A stretch of DNA of 46,236 bases from Promethearchaeota archaeon (GCA_011365055.1 RDOG01000027.1:1-46236); one strand, 5' to 3'; counted from the stretch's first letter, positions 17,669-26,274 are shown. Notes: generated by a model from the sequence alone, not told the origin. Translations and numbers: made by a program.

Positions 17669-18199
17669 ATGGTTAAATCAAAGATTGAAAGAAAGAAAAA
17701 AATATTGGATGAAAGAAAAAAAACTGAAGAAAATCTCATGAAAAAAAGAAAAAGAATAGCAGATAGTGGCGATACAGATGATATAAAAGAGGTTAAAATT
17801 AATAGACCAGATGAATTGATTGGTTTAATCATATTTATCTTAATCCCTAACATATTTATTCCATTTATTTCATTTGTTTATAGTTTAATTACTTTAATTT
17901 TTTTATTGCTCGCCAATGATCCATTATTTTTTTGGTATCTTTATTCAATTATTATGTATCTTTCAATTTCAGCCATAACAGGATTAACTTCTTATTGGTT
18001 ATACCAATTAAAAAAATTCAGTTATTTTTTAGCACTTGGAATATGTTTGTTTAATTTAACAATAAATATAAGTCTTTTATTCAGTTTAAATATCCTAATT
18101 ATAATTATTGCTCTTATTATACTTATTTTAAATGGAATAGACGTTTATTTTCTACTTGCCTATAAGGAAATTCGGGATGCGTTAAATATTCCTAGCTAA
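17669..18199 (+). CDS. membrane protein with basic N-terminal helix
   Basis: The first 40 of 176 residues are very basic and probably helical (KSKIERKKKILDERKK). Four hydrophobic segments follow (about residues 51-78, 86-112, 115-140 and 143-165). No family is recognised. It starts 28 nt after the HisA-related gene in the same direction and could share its transcript. Confidence 0.55.
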   Translation: MVKSKIERKKKILDERKKTEENLMKKRKRIADSGDTDDIKEVKINRPDELIGLIIFILIPNIFIPFISFVYSLITLIFLLLANDPLFFWYLYSIIMYLSISAITGLTSYWLYQLKKFSYFLALGICLFNLTINISLLFSLNILIIIIALIILILNGIDVYFLLAYKEIRDALNIPS

Positions 18200-18220
18200 T
18201 TATTAGATTTTTTAATGGTC

Positions 18221-18238
18221 ATCATAAAAATTTATGAT
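18221..18238. promoter_or_regulatory. inverted repeat upstream of the DsrE-TusA pair
   Basis: ATCATAAA (18221-18228) and TTTATGAT (18231-18238) form a perfect 8-bp inverted repeat with a 2-nt centre, 57 nt before the DsrE-like start. This size and symmetry suit a dimeric repressor site; there is no T run behind it, so it is a poor terminator for the gene before it. Confidence 0.4.
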
Positions 18239-18294
18239 AACGTTTTTATGAGTTTATTAATGTTACAAATTTAGTAAATAATGGAGAACTATAA

Positions 18295-18642
18295 ATGGCA
18301 AAATTATCAGTCGTGATTTTTGAATCCCCTTATGGTAGGGAAAAACCTTATACTGCAGCTAGATTTGCATTAACAGCACTTTTGGATGGACATGAAGTTA
18401 CCGTAATTTTATTCCAAGATGCGGTATTTTGTGGATTAAAAAATCAAAAACCCTCGGAATACCCTAATATTCAAGAATATCTTGAAAATTCTATTTCAGA
18501 AGGAGTAAAGGTTATCGCTTGCGGCGTATGTTGTAATGCAAGAGGAGTTAAAAAAGAGGAATTAATAGATGGAATAACAATTGTCGGTATGCATGAAATA
18601 GTCGAAGCTGTTGTAAATAGTGATAAAGAAATTTCATTTTAG
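18295..18642 (+). CDS. DsrE-family sulfur-relay protein
   Basis: This small cytoplasmic protein has the DsrE/DsrF/TusD fold, a family that holds persulfide on a Cys. It starts KLSVVIFESPYGREKPYTAARFAL, and IACGVCCNARGV (about residues 73-84) carries three candidate Cys in the place used by DsrE for the active site. The normal family length of about 115 residues is kept. GGAG lies before the ATG. A TusA-like gene follows after 11 nt, so the two are one transcription unit and probably pass sulfur between them. Which step they feed (tRNA thiolation, Fe-S or sulfur oxidation/reduction) cannot be read from the sequence. Confidence 0.85.
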   Translation: MAKLSVVIFESPYGREKPYTAARFALTALLDGHEVTVILFQDAVFCGLKNQKPSEYPNIQEYLENSISEGVKVIACGVCCNARGVKKEELIDGITIVGMHEIVEAVVNSDKEISF

Positions 18643-18653
18643 GTAGGAATAAT

Positions 18654-18881
18654 ATGAATTTTGATGAAAATTTAGATGTTAAGGGAAAAACTTGTCCAAT
18701 CCCAGTATTGTTAACAAAAAAGAAGATTAAAACGCTCGAATCTGGAAAAATCTTAAAAATAATCGGAGATTTTGAACCCGCAAAAGACAATATTCAAAAT
18801 TTTTTAAAAAAAGAAGGATATGAAATACTCTTAATTGAAGAAGATGGACAATTTTATTCAATATATACAAAATTGAAATAA
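18654..18881 (+). CDS. tusA: TusA-like sulfur carrier
   Basis: This 75-residue TusA/SirA-family protein has the diagnostic CPIPVLLTKKKI motif (CPxP) in residues 14-25, where the Cys carries a persulfide. It has the usual alpha/beta layout, with GKILKIIGDFEPAKDNI and FLKKEGYEILLIEED. GGTAGGA lies just before the ATG. It directly follows the DsrE-like gene, which is a common pairing for sulfur transfer. Electron-carrying membrane partners are not nearby. Confidence 0.88.
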   Translation: MNFDENLDVKGKTCPIPVLLTKKKIKTLESGKILKIIGDFEPAKDNIQNFLKKEGYEILLIEEDGQFYSIYTKLK

Positions 18882-19022
18882 AATTTGAATTTATATTAGT
18901 TAAAAATTATTAGATTGGAAAAATTACTATATATTTTAGAATTTCAAATCATATTAATATTTAAATAGTTTTTTTTGAAAAATAGGTTTTGAAAATTATA
19001 TTATTTAAAGAAGGTGAAATTA

Positions 19023-19703
19023 GTGACTGAAAGTACATCAAAAAAGAAATTTATATTTGAATGTCAACAAACAGCGGATCCGCCTTGTTTTAAATGTTGT
19101 ACTGGAAGAATTTTTAATATATATTTTGAGGATTTAGAACGTTGGATAAAGGATCAATCAATATTTAGAGTTTTTCCTAATATTAGTATTGTTATTGATA
19201 ATGAACTTCCAGTTTTACGATTTAATTTTAAGGATGATGGGACTTGTCCAATGTTAATAGAAAAACAATGCTCTATTTCTTATTCAAAACCATTAAACTG
19301 CCAGTCAATACCATTAGGATTCAACGGTAACAATTATTATGTTCAATACAAAGAATGTGAAGGATTAGACAAAGGTGAAATGAATAAAGAGAAATTAGAT
19401 GAAATGAAAGCAAAAGCAACAAAAGAATTTGAAGCAAAAACCAGAACAGCGTTATTAATGCCTTATTTAGTTCAATTCATTAGCATGTTCGTTCAATCAG
19501 AGATGTCAAAAGCTTCTGAAGAAATGATGAAAAGCATGGACCCAAAACAAAGAGAGGAACTAGAAAAAATTCTAAGTGAAAGCAGAGAAAAACAAGTAGA
19601 AGAAACATTGAAAAATATGTCACCAGAGGAACGAGAAAAAATTGAAAAATTAATCAAAGAAAAAGAAGAAGAATTAGAAAAAAATAAACAGAAAGAAGAA
19701 TAA
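19023..19703 (+). CDS. YkgJ-like cysteine-cluster protein with coiled-coil tail
   Basis: The first half is a YkgJ/UPF0153-type Cys-cluster domain thought to bind zinc or iron. CQQTADPPCFKCCTG (about residues 14-28) is followed by DGTCPMLIEKQCSI and KPLNCQSIPLGF (about 78-102), the spacing typical of the family. The second half (about 130-226) is highly charged and helical, with repeated KEEELEKN-type heptads, and is an addition to the usual family length. I chose GTG at 19023, 6 nt after AAGGTG, over the GTG at 19014 that overlaps that site. The role is unknown. Confidence 0.75.
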   Translation: MTESTSKKKFIFECQQTADPPCFKCCTGRIFNIYFEDLERWIKDQSIFRVFPNISIVIDNELPVLRFNFKDDGTCPMLIEKQCSISYSKPLNCQSIPLGFNGNNYYVQYKECEGLDKGEMNKEKLDEMKAKATKEFEAKTRTALLMPYLVQFISMFVQSEMSKASEEMMKSMDPKQREELEKILSESREKQVEETLKNMSPEEREKIEKLIKEKEEELEKNKQKEE

Positions 19704-19828
19704 GAAAATTAGACCAAAAATCCATAAGATTCAATTATTAATGAATCTAATTCATTATTCAACATTAAATTTTATTTTTTACATTTCAAAAAGAAATTAA
19801 AACAAGATCAGCTTAATATCTAACTTGC

Positions 19829-19836
19829 ATATATAA
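19829..19836 (+). promoter_or_regulatory. TATA-box candidate for the small GTPase gene
   Basis: ATATATAA lies about 42 nt before the GTPase ATG, leaving room for a short leader with the weak site GGGA near 19865. It is the best TATA-like match in this gap, but the surrounding sequence is rich in A and T. Confidence 0.3.
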
Positions 19837-19877
19837 CGAATTTATAATCACTTAATTTTCTTGATGGGATTTATAAA

Positions 19878-20456
19878 ATGTTAGATGAACTGGAAGCTCG
19901 ATATACTTTTAAAATTCCGATAATCGGAGATTACGCAGTTGGTAAAACAAGTCTAATACATAAATTCGTCCAAAAGAAATTTTCAAAAGAATATAAACCA
20001 ACTCTAGGGGCAGATATTGTTCTTAAGAATTTTAAAATCGATTTTAACGACAAAATCTACGAAATTAATTTCCAATTTTGGGATATCGCTGGTCAGAGCA
20101 AATGGGAATCGTTACGAAGACGTTATTTAAAAGGTTCATCTGCAGTTATAATTGTTTATGATGTAACAAGATTACCTTCATTTTATAATGTTTTAGGACG
20201 TTGGAAGGAAGAAATAGACAATCATGCATATGAGTCAGAGGATTTGAGAGAATTAGAGCCAATTCCGCTATTATTGATAGGAAATAAAATTGATTTACAG
20301 GATATTAAAAATGTATCACTTGATAAAGGGATTGAAATGAGCACGAAAATTAATGCGTTTAAGTTCATAGAAACATCTGCAAAAACAGGAGATAATGTTA
20401 ATGAAGCATTCTCCATTTTAGCAAAAGTTTTATTAGAAAGCATGATAAGAAAGTAG
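19878..20456 (+). CDS. Ras/Rab-like small GTPase
   Basis: This 192-residue small GTPase has all G boxes: G1 GDYAVGKTS (17-25), G2 Thr in KPTLGAD (about 40-46), G3 WDIAGQ (68-73), G4 NKID (136-139) and G5 ETSAK (165-169). The G2/G3 pattern is like eukaryotic Rab and Ras proteins rather than bacterial MglA. There is no C-terminal Cys for lipid attachment, so it is probably soluble or bound through a partner. Proteins of this kind are abundant in Asgard archaea; longin-like partners are present elsewhere in this window. It is transcribed alone. Confidence 0.93.
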   Translation: MLDELEARYTFKIPIIGDYAVGKTSLIHKFVQKKFSKEYKPTLGADIVLKNFKIDFNDKIYEINFQFWDIAGQSKWESLRRRYLKGSSAVIIVYDVTRLPSFYNVLGRWKEEIDNHAYESEDLRELEPIPLLLIGNKIDLQDIKNVSLDKGIEMSTKINAFKFIETSAKTGDNVNEAFSILAKVLLESMIRK

Positions 20457-20467
20457 AAACTTTTTTT

Positions 20468-21562
20468 TTAAAAACCAGAAATATTTAATAAAAATTCTTC
20501 TAAAAAAGTTAAACATTCAGTGCAATCTTGATTACATGTTGATGTATCTTTCTCGCATGATTCGATTGAATGATAATCATGTACATTTTTGACTCCAAAC
20601 AAGAGTAAATTTCCAATAATGCAGTTAAATCTGTTTTTTCTTGGAAATTTCGTCATTTTTAGTAGTTCAATTCCTTCACGAACAATTTCTTCTGTTCCCA
20701 GATAAAGTGGTACACCTAAATCCATTTCAGATTTTTTAAAAGTCAAATCCTTGGGAGGCAAGAGTCCAACCATAGAGGTTTTTGAGTGTAATTTTGTAAA
20801 AAGTTGTGCATCATGGAAGACATTTTCAACGACAACGTGTTCTTTAATGGATTCATCACCCCACCATCCTGGGAAGTAGGTTGAAACCACACGAAGCCGG
20901 TATAAATCTTCATATTTGTTTCCTTTATTAAGTAGAGACCTTATCCGTTTACCAATCCTATAATTATTTGATTTTTGATCTTGCCCTTCTAGAAATCTGA
21001 CGTATAATTCACCATATTTTTTACAATTATTTTCAATTGATTCGTCAACCTTGTTTTCATGTGTATAATGAAGTCTAATGTCTGAATTTTTGATATTCCA
21101 CCATTTCATTAATCGCTTGTTTATTTCCATCGTTCGGTCTGCAACTTCAATCATATCATCTAAAAAATTTTGATGAGTCATTGACAGTGAATTTAATAGA
21201 TTAGTAAATTCTTTTGTTTCTAAGCAAACATGAATTGGCCCCCTTGCAGCAGTTGCAGTTAAAAATACATTTTGAATGGTAGGTTGTTTATTTATTATTT
21301 CTTGAATATTATTCCCTTTTCTACCTAATAAATTAATATCTGTTGTTGGGAGTAAACACGGACCAGTAGTTTTGTGATTAAAAACTTCTCCATTTATTCC
21401 AACTATTAAATTCCGTTTTAAATAAAATTCTATGTCTTTATATTTTGAAAGATTATTTTTAATTTCTTCTAATTCAAACTTTTCACGCAATGATATGCGA
21501 AATGAAGGCGAATAAATCATATCGAGAATATTTTCTAGTCTTTCGAAATCGACCTCAGGCAT
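20468..21562 (-). CDS. conserved-looking protein of unknown family, Cys-rich end
   Basis: I do not recognise this 364-residue cytoplasmic protein. It has a mixed alpha/beta character, with LLPTTDINLLGRKGNNIQE (about residues 68-86) and VFLTATAARGPIHVCLETK (about 98-116) reading like a nucleotide- or substrate-binding core. LRVVSTYFPGWWGDESIKEH, MVGLLPPKDLTF and GVPLYLGTEEIV follow. The end has a Cys cluster (CEKDTSTCNQDCTECL), a possible metal site. The order of motifs suggests an enzyme rather than a structural protein. The start ATG gives no strong ribosome-binding site. It converges on the small GTPase gene, which ends 11 nt away. Confidence 0.55.
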   Translation of the reverse strand: MPEVDFERLENILDMIYSPSFRISLREKFELEEIKNNLSKYKDIEFYLKRNLIVGINGEVFNHKTTGPCLLPTTDINLLGRKGNNIQEIINKQPTIQNVFLTATAARGPIHVCLETKEFTNLLNSLSMTHQNFLDDMIEVADRTMEINKRLMKWWNIKNSDIRLHYTHENKVDESIENNCKKYGELYVRFLEGQDQKSNNYRIGKRIRSLLNKGNKYEDLYRLRVVSTYFPGWWGDESIKEHVVVENVFHDAQLFTKLHSKTSMVGLLPPKDLTFKKSEMDLGVPLYLGTEEIVREGIELLKMTKFPRKNRFNCIIGNLLLFGVKNVHDYHSIESCEKDTSTCNQDCTECLTFLEEFLLNISGF

Positions 21563-21734
21563 TTTTAGATCAAATCATTAATTTAGGTTCTACATATTTA
21601 CTTTATATCTCTATTTTCCTAAAAGACTACCTATATAAAGAACTTAAGATTATGTCAAATTAGGAAATTAATGGTGAAAACTCAATAAAAATATAAAAAT
21701 TTAGAATAAAAAGGTTTTATAGGGAGGGATTAAA

Positions 21735-21788
21735 ATGAATTTTAATTCTAATATAAAGATTTTTTTTATTAATTACAAAAAGAGGTGA
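21735..21788 (+). CDS. 17-codon leader ORF coupled to the RCK gene
   Basis: A strong Shine-Dalgarno (GGGAGGGA at 21722-21729) precedes an ATG that opens a 17-codon frame of hydrophobic and basic residues, MNFNSNIKIFFINYKKR. Its TGA overlaps the AGAGGTGA that serves the next start at 21798. This arrangement fits translational coupling or a regulatory leader peptide; such a strong ribosome-binding site would otherwise have no use. Expression is unproven. Confidence 0.35.
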   Translation: MNFNSNIKIFFINYKKR

Positions 21789-21797
21789 TTTTTAGAA

Positions 21798-22931
21798 GTG
21801 AAAAAAAGTTTAAGTATAAAGATTGGACTAATTTTAAAGCAAAATGCATTGGCTTTCTCTTTATTTTTCAGCTGGTTTGCAATTAATTACATCGTATTTC
21901 TAATATTTTCTTCTCCTTTAGAAGCATTATTAATTTTATTTTATTTTATTGAACATGCGTCTTATTATGGACATTTTTATCCGATCTTTAGTGAATTTGT
22001 AATATTTGGATTGATCTTTTCATTAATTACCGTAGAATTATTTAGGAAATACAATCCAAAAGAAACTTGTCGACTTCTAGCAAAAGGAATTAACAATCAT
22101 ATAATTTTAATAGGGTATACAAACTTAGCAGAACGATTAAGACAACATTTCGAATTCATTGGAAAAAAATACGTAATTATTGAAAAAGATGAAAAAAAAG
22201 CAGAAGAATTAATTGATCTTGAAGTACCGCTTATTATTGATAATCCAGGAGATAGAACTACGCTCGAGGCTGCAAATATTAAGGAAGCAAAGCTAGTTAT
22301 CATTGCTGATGATGATATTAAATTATTGTTTCTTTCAATTGAGGAAATAAGAGAAATAAATACAAAAATACAAATTATTGCAAGATGTTTTGATAATGAT
22401 ATTGCCCAAATTCTTGACAGACAATTTGGATGTGAAACAATTTCCACTTCAAGATTTGCAGCCGAACGTATTGAAATACAAGCAAAATCAATCAGAACGA
22501 AGGGAATTGGTGCACAAATAAAGCGAGAATTTTTATTAATCGGTTTGAATCATATTTCTGAAAGGTTGGGAAGAAGCTTTAAAAAGGAAGGTAGAGGATT
22601 TAAGATCATTGACATACCAGAATATGCAGAAAAAACAGATTTCTATACTAGATTAAAAGAGGATGTAATTGTAGGCATACCATGGGATCCCCAATTTTTA
22701 TACCAAATTGGTATTGAAAATTACGAAATTATAATAATAACGATTGATGACATTAAAAAAGTAATCCTGATCCTAAATCAAATCAGAGAAGTTAATAAAT
22801 TCTGTAAAATAATTTGTAGAGTTTTTTCAGATGACATCGCGAAAATTATTGAAAGAAAACCATTTGAAGCAATTCCAATATCTTCATCAAGGGCAACTTT
22901 GGATTATTTAAAAGAAAGACGTTTACTATAA
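21798..22931 (+). CDS. TrkA/RCK-type protein with channel-like membrane pair
   Basis: Residues 18-38 and about 66-84 are membrane helices separated by a 28-residue hydrophobic re-entrant-like segment, the layout of a two-helix potassium channel. Two RCK (TrkA-N) domains follow. The first has HIILIGYTNLAERL (101-114) with the Rossmann loop and DNPGDRTTLEAANI; the second (about 235-370) keeps the fold but lacks the glycine loop. The place of the selectivity filter reads HASYYGHFYP, with no TVGYG. It may be a divergent channel, a ligand-gated channel with other selectivity, or a membrane-tethered sensor. GTG at 21798 is preceded by AGAGGTG. Confidence 0.75.
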   Translation: MKKSLSIKIGLILKQNALAFSLFFSWFAINYIVFLIFSSPLEALLILFYFIEHASYYGHFYPIFSEFVIFGLIFSLITVELFRKYNPKETCRLLAKGINNHIILIGYTNLAERLRQHFEFIGKKYVIIEKDEKKAEELIDLEVPLIIDNPGDRTTLEAANIKEAKLVIIADDDIKLLFLSIEEIREINTKIQIIARCFDNDIAQILDRQFGCETISTSRFAAERIEIQAKSIRTKGIGAQIKREFLLIGLNHISERLGRSFKKEGRGFKIIDIPEYAEKTDFYTRLKEDVIVGIPWDPQFLYQIGIENYEIIIITIDDIKKVILILNQIREVNKFCKIICRVFSDDIAKIIERKPFEAIPISSSRATLDYLKERRLL

Positions 22932-22942
22932 TTGACAATTAT

Positions 22943-23944
22943 TTATTCTTTTTTTTCTTTTTTTAATTCACGCATTAATTCATTTACATTTTTTATATCA
23001 TCGAGCTCCTCTTGATTAAATAATGGAAGTTTAGGTACTTGAGAATCAGGATATATTTGTTTATCAATTAAAATTTCTTTAATTGGTTCATTTTCTACTA
23101 TGAACATACTTAATGAATTCAAAATATCAGATAAATCATTAATTTGCTTAATTTTTTGAATTAATATTTTTTTCTTATCATTTTCTCTCCCAATACCTGT
23201 GATTATAACTTCACGCTGGTATTCCTTATCAGTGACACCATCAAAAGGAGTTCTTTTTGTCCATAAGACAGACAAGCCAATATGTTCAAGTTGTTCGCTT
23301 AATGAAGTTCTTAATTCGTCTTGTGGATTGAAACTCAATTCTTTTTTCTGATCAGGTTTCCATTCCATTATATCTATTGGTTTAAAAATAGAAGTTCCAA
23401 ACTTCTTCTTCATTTTATCATAAACGGATTTTTTCGCTGACATTTCTCCTTTTTGATAATAAGAAATAGTTCTTCTAGAAACTCCTATTTCCTTTGCAAA
23501 ATCAGACATATTAAAATTATCAGTTTCATTTTTCAATCGATTTAAACTTTCTTTAAATTTTTCAGGATCTATCTCTACAAACTCGCCTCCTCTTTTAACA
23601 TGAATAAATGGAATGATTTTATTGGCTAAAATATTTTGGAAAGTCTCGATTTTCATAACTTTTATGTCATCTTTTTCATAAATGACATTTTCTTTATAAA
23701 AATAATGCTTATTTTTATCGGATATTATTAATGGAATTCCTTGAAATGTTTCAGCAACTAATTTTAGCTCAGCGATTTGATCTTTCCCAAAATTATCAGA
23801 ATTTGGGATGCATTTAATAAATAAAATGCTATTCTGATTTTTCGCTGTAATGTCGAAACAATTATTTTTATTAGAGATTGGGAGAACTTTGTAATTGAAA
23901 TGTTCCAAAATAAGATTTACACTTTCTATTAATGATACTTGCAT
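22943..23944 (-). CDS. archaeal HTH regulator of the COG1395 type
   Basis: This 333-residue archaeal transcription regulator has an N-terminal restriction-endonuclease-like or ligand domain (residues about 1-115), then a Cro/cI-type helix-turn-helix at about 145-168 (MSDFAKEIGVSRRTISYYQKG). A C-terminal nuclease-like half follows, with LSEQLEHIGLSVLWTKRTPFDG and VIITGIGREN. This layout is the one described for the uncharacterised archaeal COG1395 group; the target is unknown. It follows a 72-residue gene by 2 nt and so shares its operon. Confidence 0.78.
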   Translation of the reverse strand: MQVSLIESVNLILEHFNYKVLPISNKNNCFDITAKNQNSILFIKCIPNSDNFGKDQIAELKLVAETFQGIPLIISDKNKHYFYKENVIYEKDDIKVMKIETFQNILANKIIPFIHVKRGGEFVEIDPEKFKESLNRLKNETDNFNMSDFAKEIGVSRRTISYYQKGEMSAKKSVYDKMKKKFGTSIFKPIDIMEWKPDQKKELSFNPQDELRTSLSEQLEHIGLSVLWTKRTPFDGVTDKEYQREVIITGIGRENDKKKILIQKIKQINDLSDILNSLSMFIVENEPIKEILIDKQIYPDSQVPKLPLFNQEELDDIKNVNELMRELKKEKKE

Positions 23945-23946
23945 TT

Positions 23947-24165
23947 TTATTTTATACCCAAAATCTTTTTAATTTTTCCTGAAGTATTTTTGAATCCTAT
24001 AAAACAGTAATGTTTCCTTTTTATATACTTAATCAAAATTACAGGACCGTTAGCTTCTCTATATTTTTCTTTTCTAATGAATAATCGAGCCAATTCCAAG
24101 TATTTATCATCTTTATCGACATTAAACTCGCGATTATCAACTCTATTTTTTATAAAGACCATCAT
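23947..24165 (-). CDS. small basic protein in the regulator operon
   Basis: This 72-residue basic protein has the core FIRKEKYREANGPVILIKYI and then KRKHYCFIGFKN, possibly a small beta-barrel or nucleic-acid-binding domain. No family was recognised. It lies 2 nt before the COG1395 regulator on the same strand, which argues that it is a real gene. ATG at 24165 or the next codon can start it. Confidence 0.45.
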   Translation of the reverse strand: MMVFIKNRVDNREFNVDKDDKYLELARLFIRKEKYREANGPVILIKYIKRKHYCFIGFKNTSGKIKKILGIK

Positions 24166-24358
24166 TAGAGCAGCATTACCCGAACATCTTGTAGTCGTTA
24201 ATACAATAATAATTTAGACTTTTAAAGTCATATTGATTATTTTTTTCTTATAAGAATATTATTTAATCATATATATCAAAATGTAATACATCTAATTATT
24301 AACATCAAACTTAATAATTTCAATTTATTCTTTTTGTTAAAAATTAAAGGTTAGTCTT

Positions 24359-25171
24359 ATGAGACCATTATGGTTGGTAAAAATTTTCAAAAGTGCATAT
24401 AGAAATAGGAATATAATGTTTAGAATGACGAGGTTACCGATTATTGGGAGATTAATTGCTAAAGGATTGGAAGAAGATGCTTTAATTTGTTTACCGAAAG
24501 ATAATGTCATTAAAGTTAATGAATCGTTGGATTTACCAAATCAAACAGTATTACCATCTCAAATTGTTGAATATTTCATTAAAAAAGCAAGCCATAGATG
24601 GATAATGAATTTTTGTATTTGTAGAACATCAAATGAATGTAAAAATTATCCAAGGGAACACGGATGCTTATTCTTAGGAGAGGCTGTATTAAAAATTAAT
24701 CCAGAATTTGGAAAGCTCGTTAGTGTTGATGAAGCATTAGAATACGTGAAAATTTGTAGAGAAGAAGGTTTTGTTCATTTCATTGGAAGAAATAAATTGG
24801 ATGAACTCTGGCTTGGTGCAAATCCGGGAGAAAAATTGCTAACCGTGTGTAATTGTTGTCCTTGTTGTTGTATTTCTGGTGGAATTAAATACATGGCAGA
24901 TGAATTCAGAGACAAATACTCAAAAATGTCTGGCGTGGAAGTCAAGGTTGATAGAAATAAATGCGTAGGATGTGGTTCCTGTGAAAAAATATGCATTTAT
25001 GATGGGATTTTTGTCGTTAAGGAGAAGGCTGTCATTCTAGAAGATAAATGCATGGGCTGTGGAAGGTGTGTCTCACAATGTCCGAAAAAAGCAATTAGCT
25101 TGACTTTAAATGATAAGGAATTTCTTGAAAAATCTATTCAAAGGATTTCAAAATACGTAGATATAGAATAG
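24359..25171 (+). CDS. Cys-rich protein with C-terminal dicluster ferredoxin
   Basis: The last 70 residues form a 2[4Fe-4S] ferredoxin: CVGCGSCEKIC (202-212) and CMGCGRCVSQCP (231-242). Ahead of it lie two unusual Cys groups, CICRTSNEC...C (86-103) and CNCCPCCC (164-171), which could bind another cluster or a metal. The first 35 residues are basic and mildly hydrophobic (WLVKIFKSAYRNR) and may attach to a membrane. Electron transfer with a coupled substrate or metal centre is the likely role; the partner is not visible. No clear Shine-Dalgarno precedes the ATG. It stands alone. Confidence 0.7.
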   Translation: MRPLWLVKIFKSAYRNRNIMFRMTRLPIIGRLIAKGLEEDALICLPKDNVIKVNESLDLPNQTVLPSQIVEYFIKKASHRWIMNFCICRTSNECKNYPREHGCLFLGEAVLKINPEFGKLVSVDEALEYVKICREEGFVHFIGRNKLDELWLGANPGEKLLTVCNCCPCCCISGGIKYMADEFRDKYSKMSGVEVKVDRNKCVGCGSCEKICIYDGIFVVKEKAVILEDKCMGCGRCVSQCPKKAISLTLNDKEFLEKSIQRISKYVDIE

Positions 25172-25422
25172 CAGGTTAAAGATTCGTCCATATCATTAGA
25201 AATAATGGGGTAGAGCGCTTATTAATTATGTTGACAATGTTTAACAAAAACATATTCAATCCATATTAAAATTAGGGGTATTTAAGGTAGATTGGGTATT
25301 CTAAAATTATTGATATATTTTATTTTGAGTAAACTTAACTAATCTTTATTAGATTTAATAGAATACATTAATTAGGTTGAACCTGTAATTAGAATCTATA
25401 TTATTAATTCGGTTGAAGGGGA

Positions 25423-26274
25423 ATGAATGAACTAGTTATTTTTAGTTTAGTTAATTTAACTATTATACGCTTGGTTGGTTTTGGAATTTCCTTACATTAT
25501 TATTTTGAAACGAAAAGAAAAGCGCATATATATTTTATGATCGGTTGGTTGGTTTTTTCTTTGGCACCAATTCCTCCTATATTTTCAGGATTAACCAATG
25601 AAGTTTATCTTTCTCAAATGTTTTTGTTATTAAATGGAATTTTAGTTTCTGTAGGTTTTTTATATATTACATCAGGATATTTTTCATACTTTATCAAGAT
25701 ACCTAAAATTATCTTTTTAATTTTGACACCAATTTTTATCTCATTACCAATAATTCTTTATTTTGGTTTAGGAATCAAAATCGCGTTAAATTGTTCTATT
25801 TTTACTTATAACGCTTTTTTGATGGGTGCATTCATTATACCTGTACTAAAGTGGGAAAATTTTAAGGAGACAGTCTCAAAAAGCATCGGATTATATTTTA
25901 TTAATTTGGGAATTCTTTTAATTTTTATTCCCATTTCACTATTTAACATCCTGCAAGGATATTCCTATGGATTATATGAGTCCAATGACGTGTTTTTGAT
26001 TTCAATTAATTATACTTTTGGTATTATTTCGATGATTTTAATGATTATTTACTTTTTACACTTAGAATTAACTATATCAAATAGGGAAAAAGGTAATTTA
26101 AAAGACAAATATTCTCATAATTTGGGCAATATTTTACAAACGGTTTACCTTTCAATCGGTTTATTGAAACAAAAAAAAGAAATTGATTTGAAGGAAAGGA
26201 TCGATTTAGTGGAATTAATTGAAAAAAAAATAAATCAGGCCGAAAAATTTCTTAATGAAATTAGAATTATATGA
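25423..26274 (+). CDS. seven-helix membrane protein with orphan DHp-like helix
   Basis: Seven membrane helices (between about residues 5 and 212) are followed by a cytoplasmic tail of about 60 residues. That tail reads KYSHNLGNILQTVYLSIGLL (229-248) then a second helix (about 258-283), which resembles the dimerisation and phosphoacceptor helices of a sensor histidine kinase, with His232 in the acceptor place. The protein ends there, with no ATP-binding domain, and none follows. It may be a receptor phosphorylated by another kinase, a dimerisation-only receptor, or a truncated kinase. The membrane part resembles the 7TM sensor regions common in archaeal kinases. Confidence 0.55.
   Translation: MNELVIFSLVNLTIIRLVGFGISLHYYFETKRKAHIYFMIGWLVFSLAPIPPIFSGLTNEVYLSQMFLLLNGILVSVGFLYITSGYFSYFIKIPKIIFLILTPIFISLPIILYFGLGIKIALNCSIFTYNAFLMGAFIIPVLKWENFKETVSKSIGLYFINLGILLIFIPISLFNILQGYSYGLYESNDVFLISINYTFGIISMILMIIYFLHLELTISNREKGNLKDKYSHNLGNILQTVYLSIGLLKQKKEIDLKERIDLVELIEKKINQAEKFLNEIRII

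Noticed and set aside
25172..25422. GTAGAGCGCTT and GGTTGAACC considered as pieces of a tRNA
   Set aside because: No cloverleaf or T-loop could be built around them.
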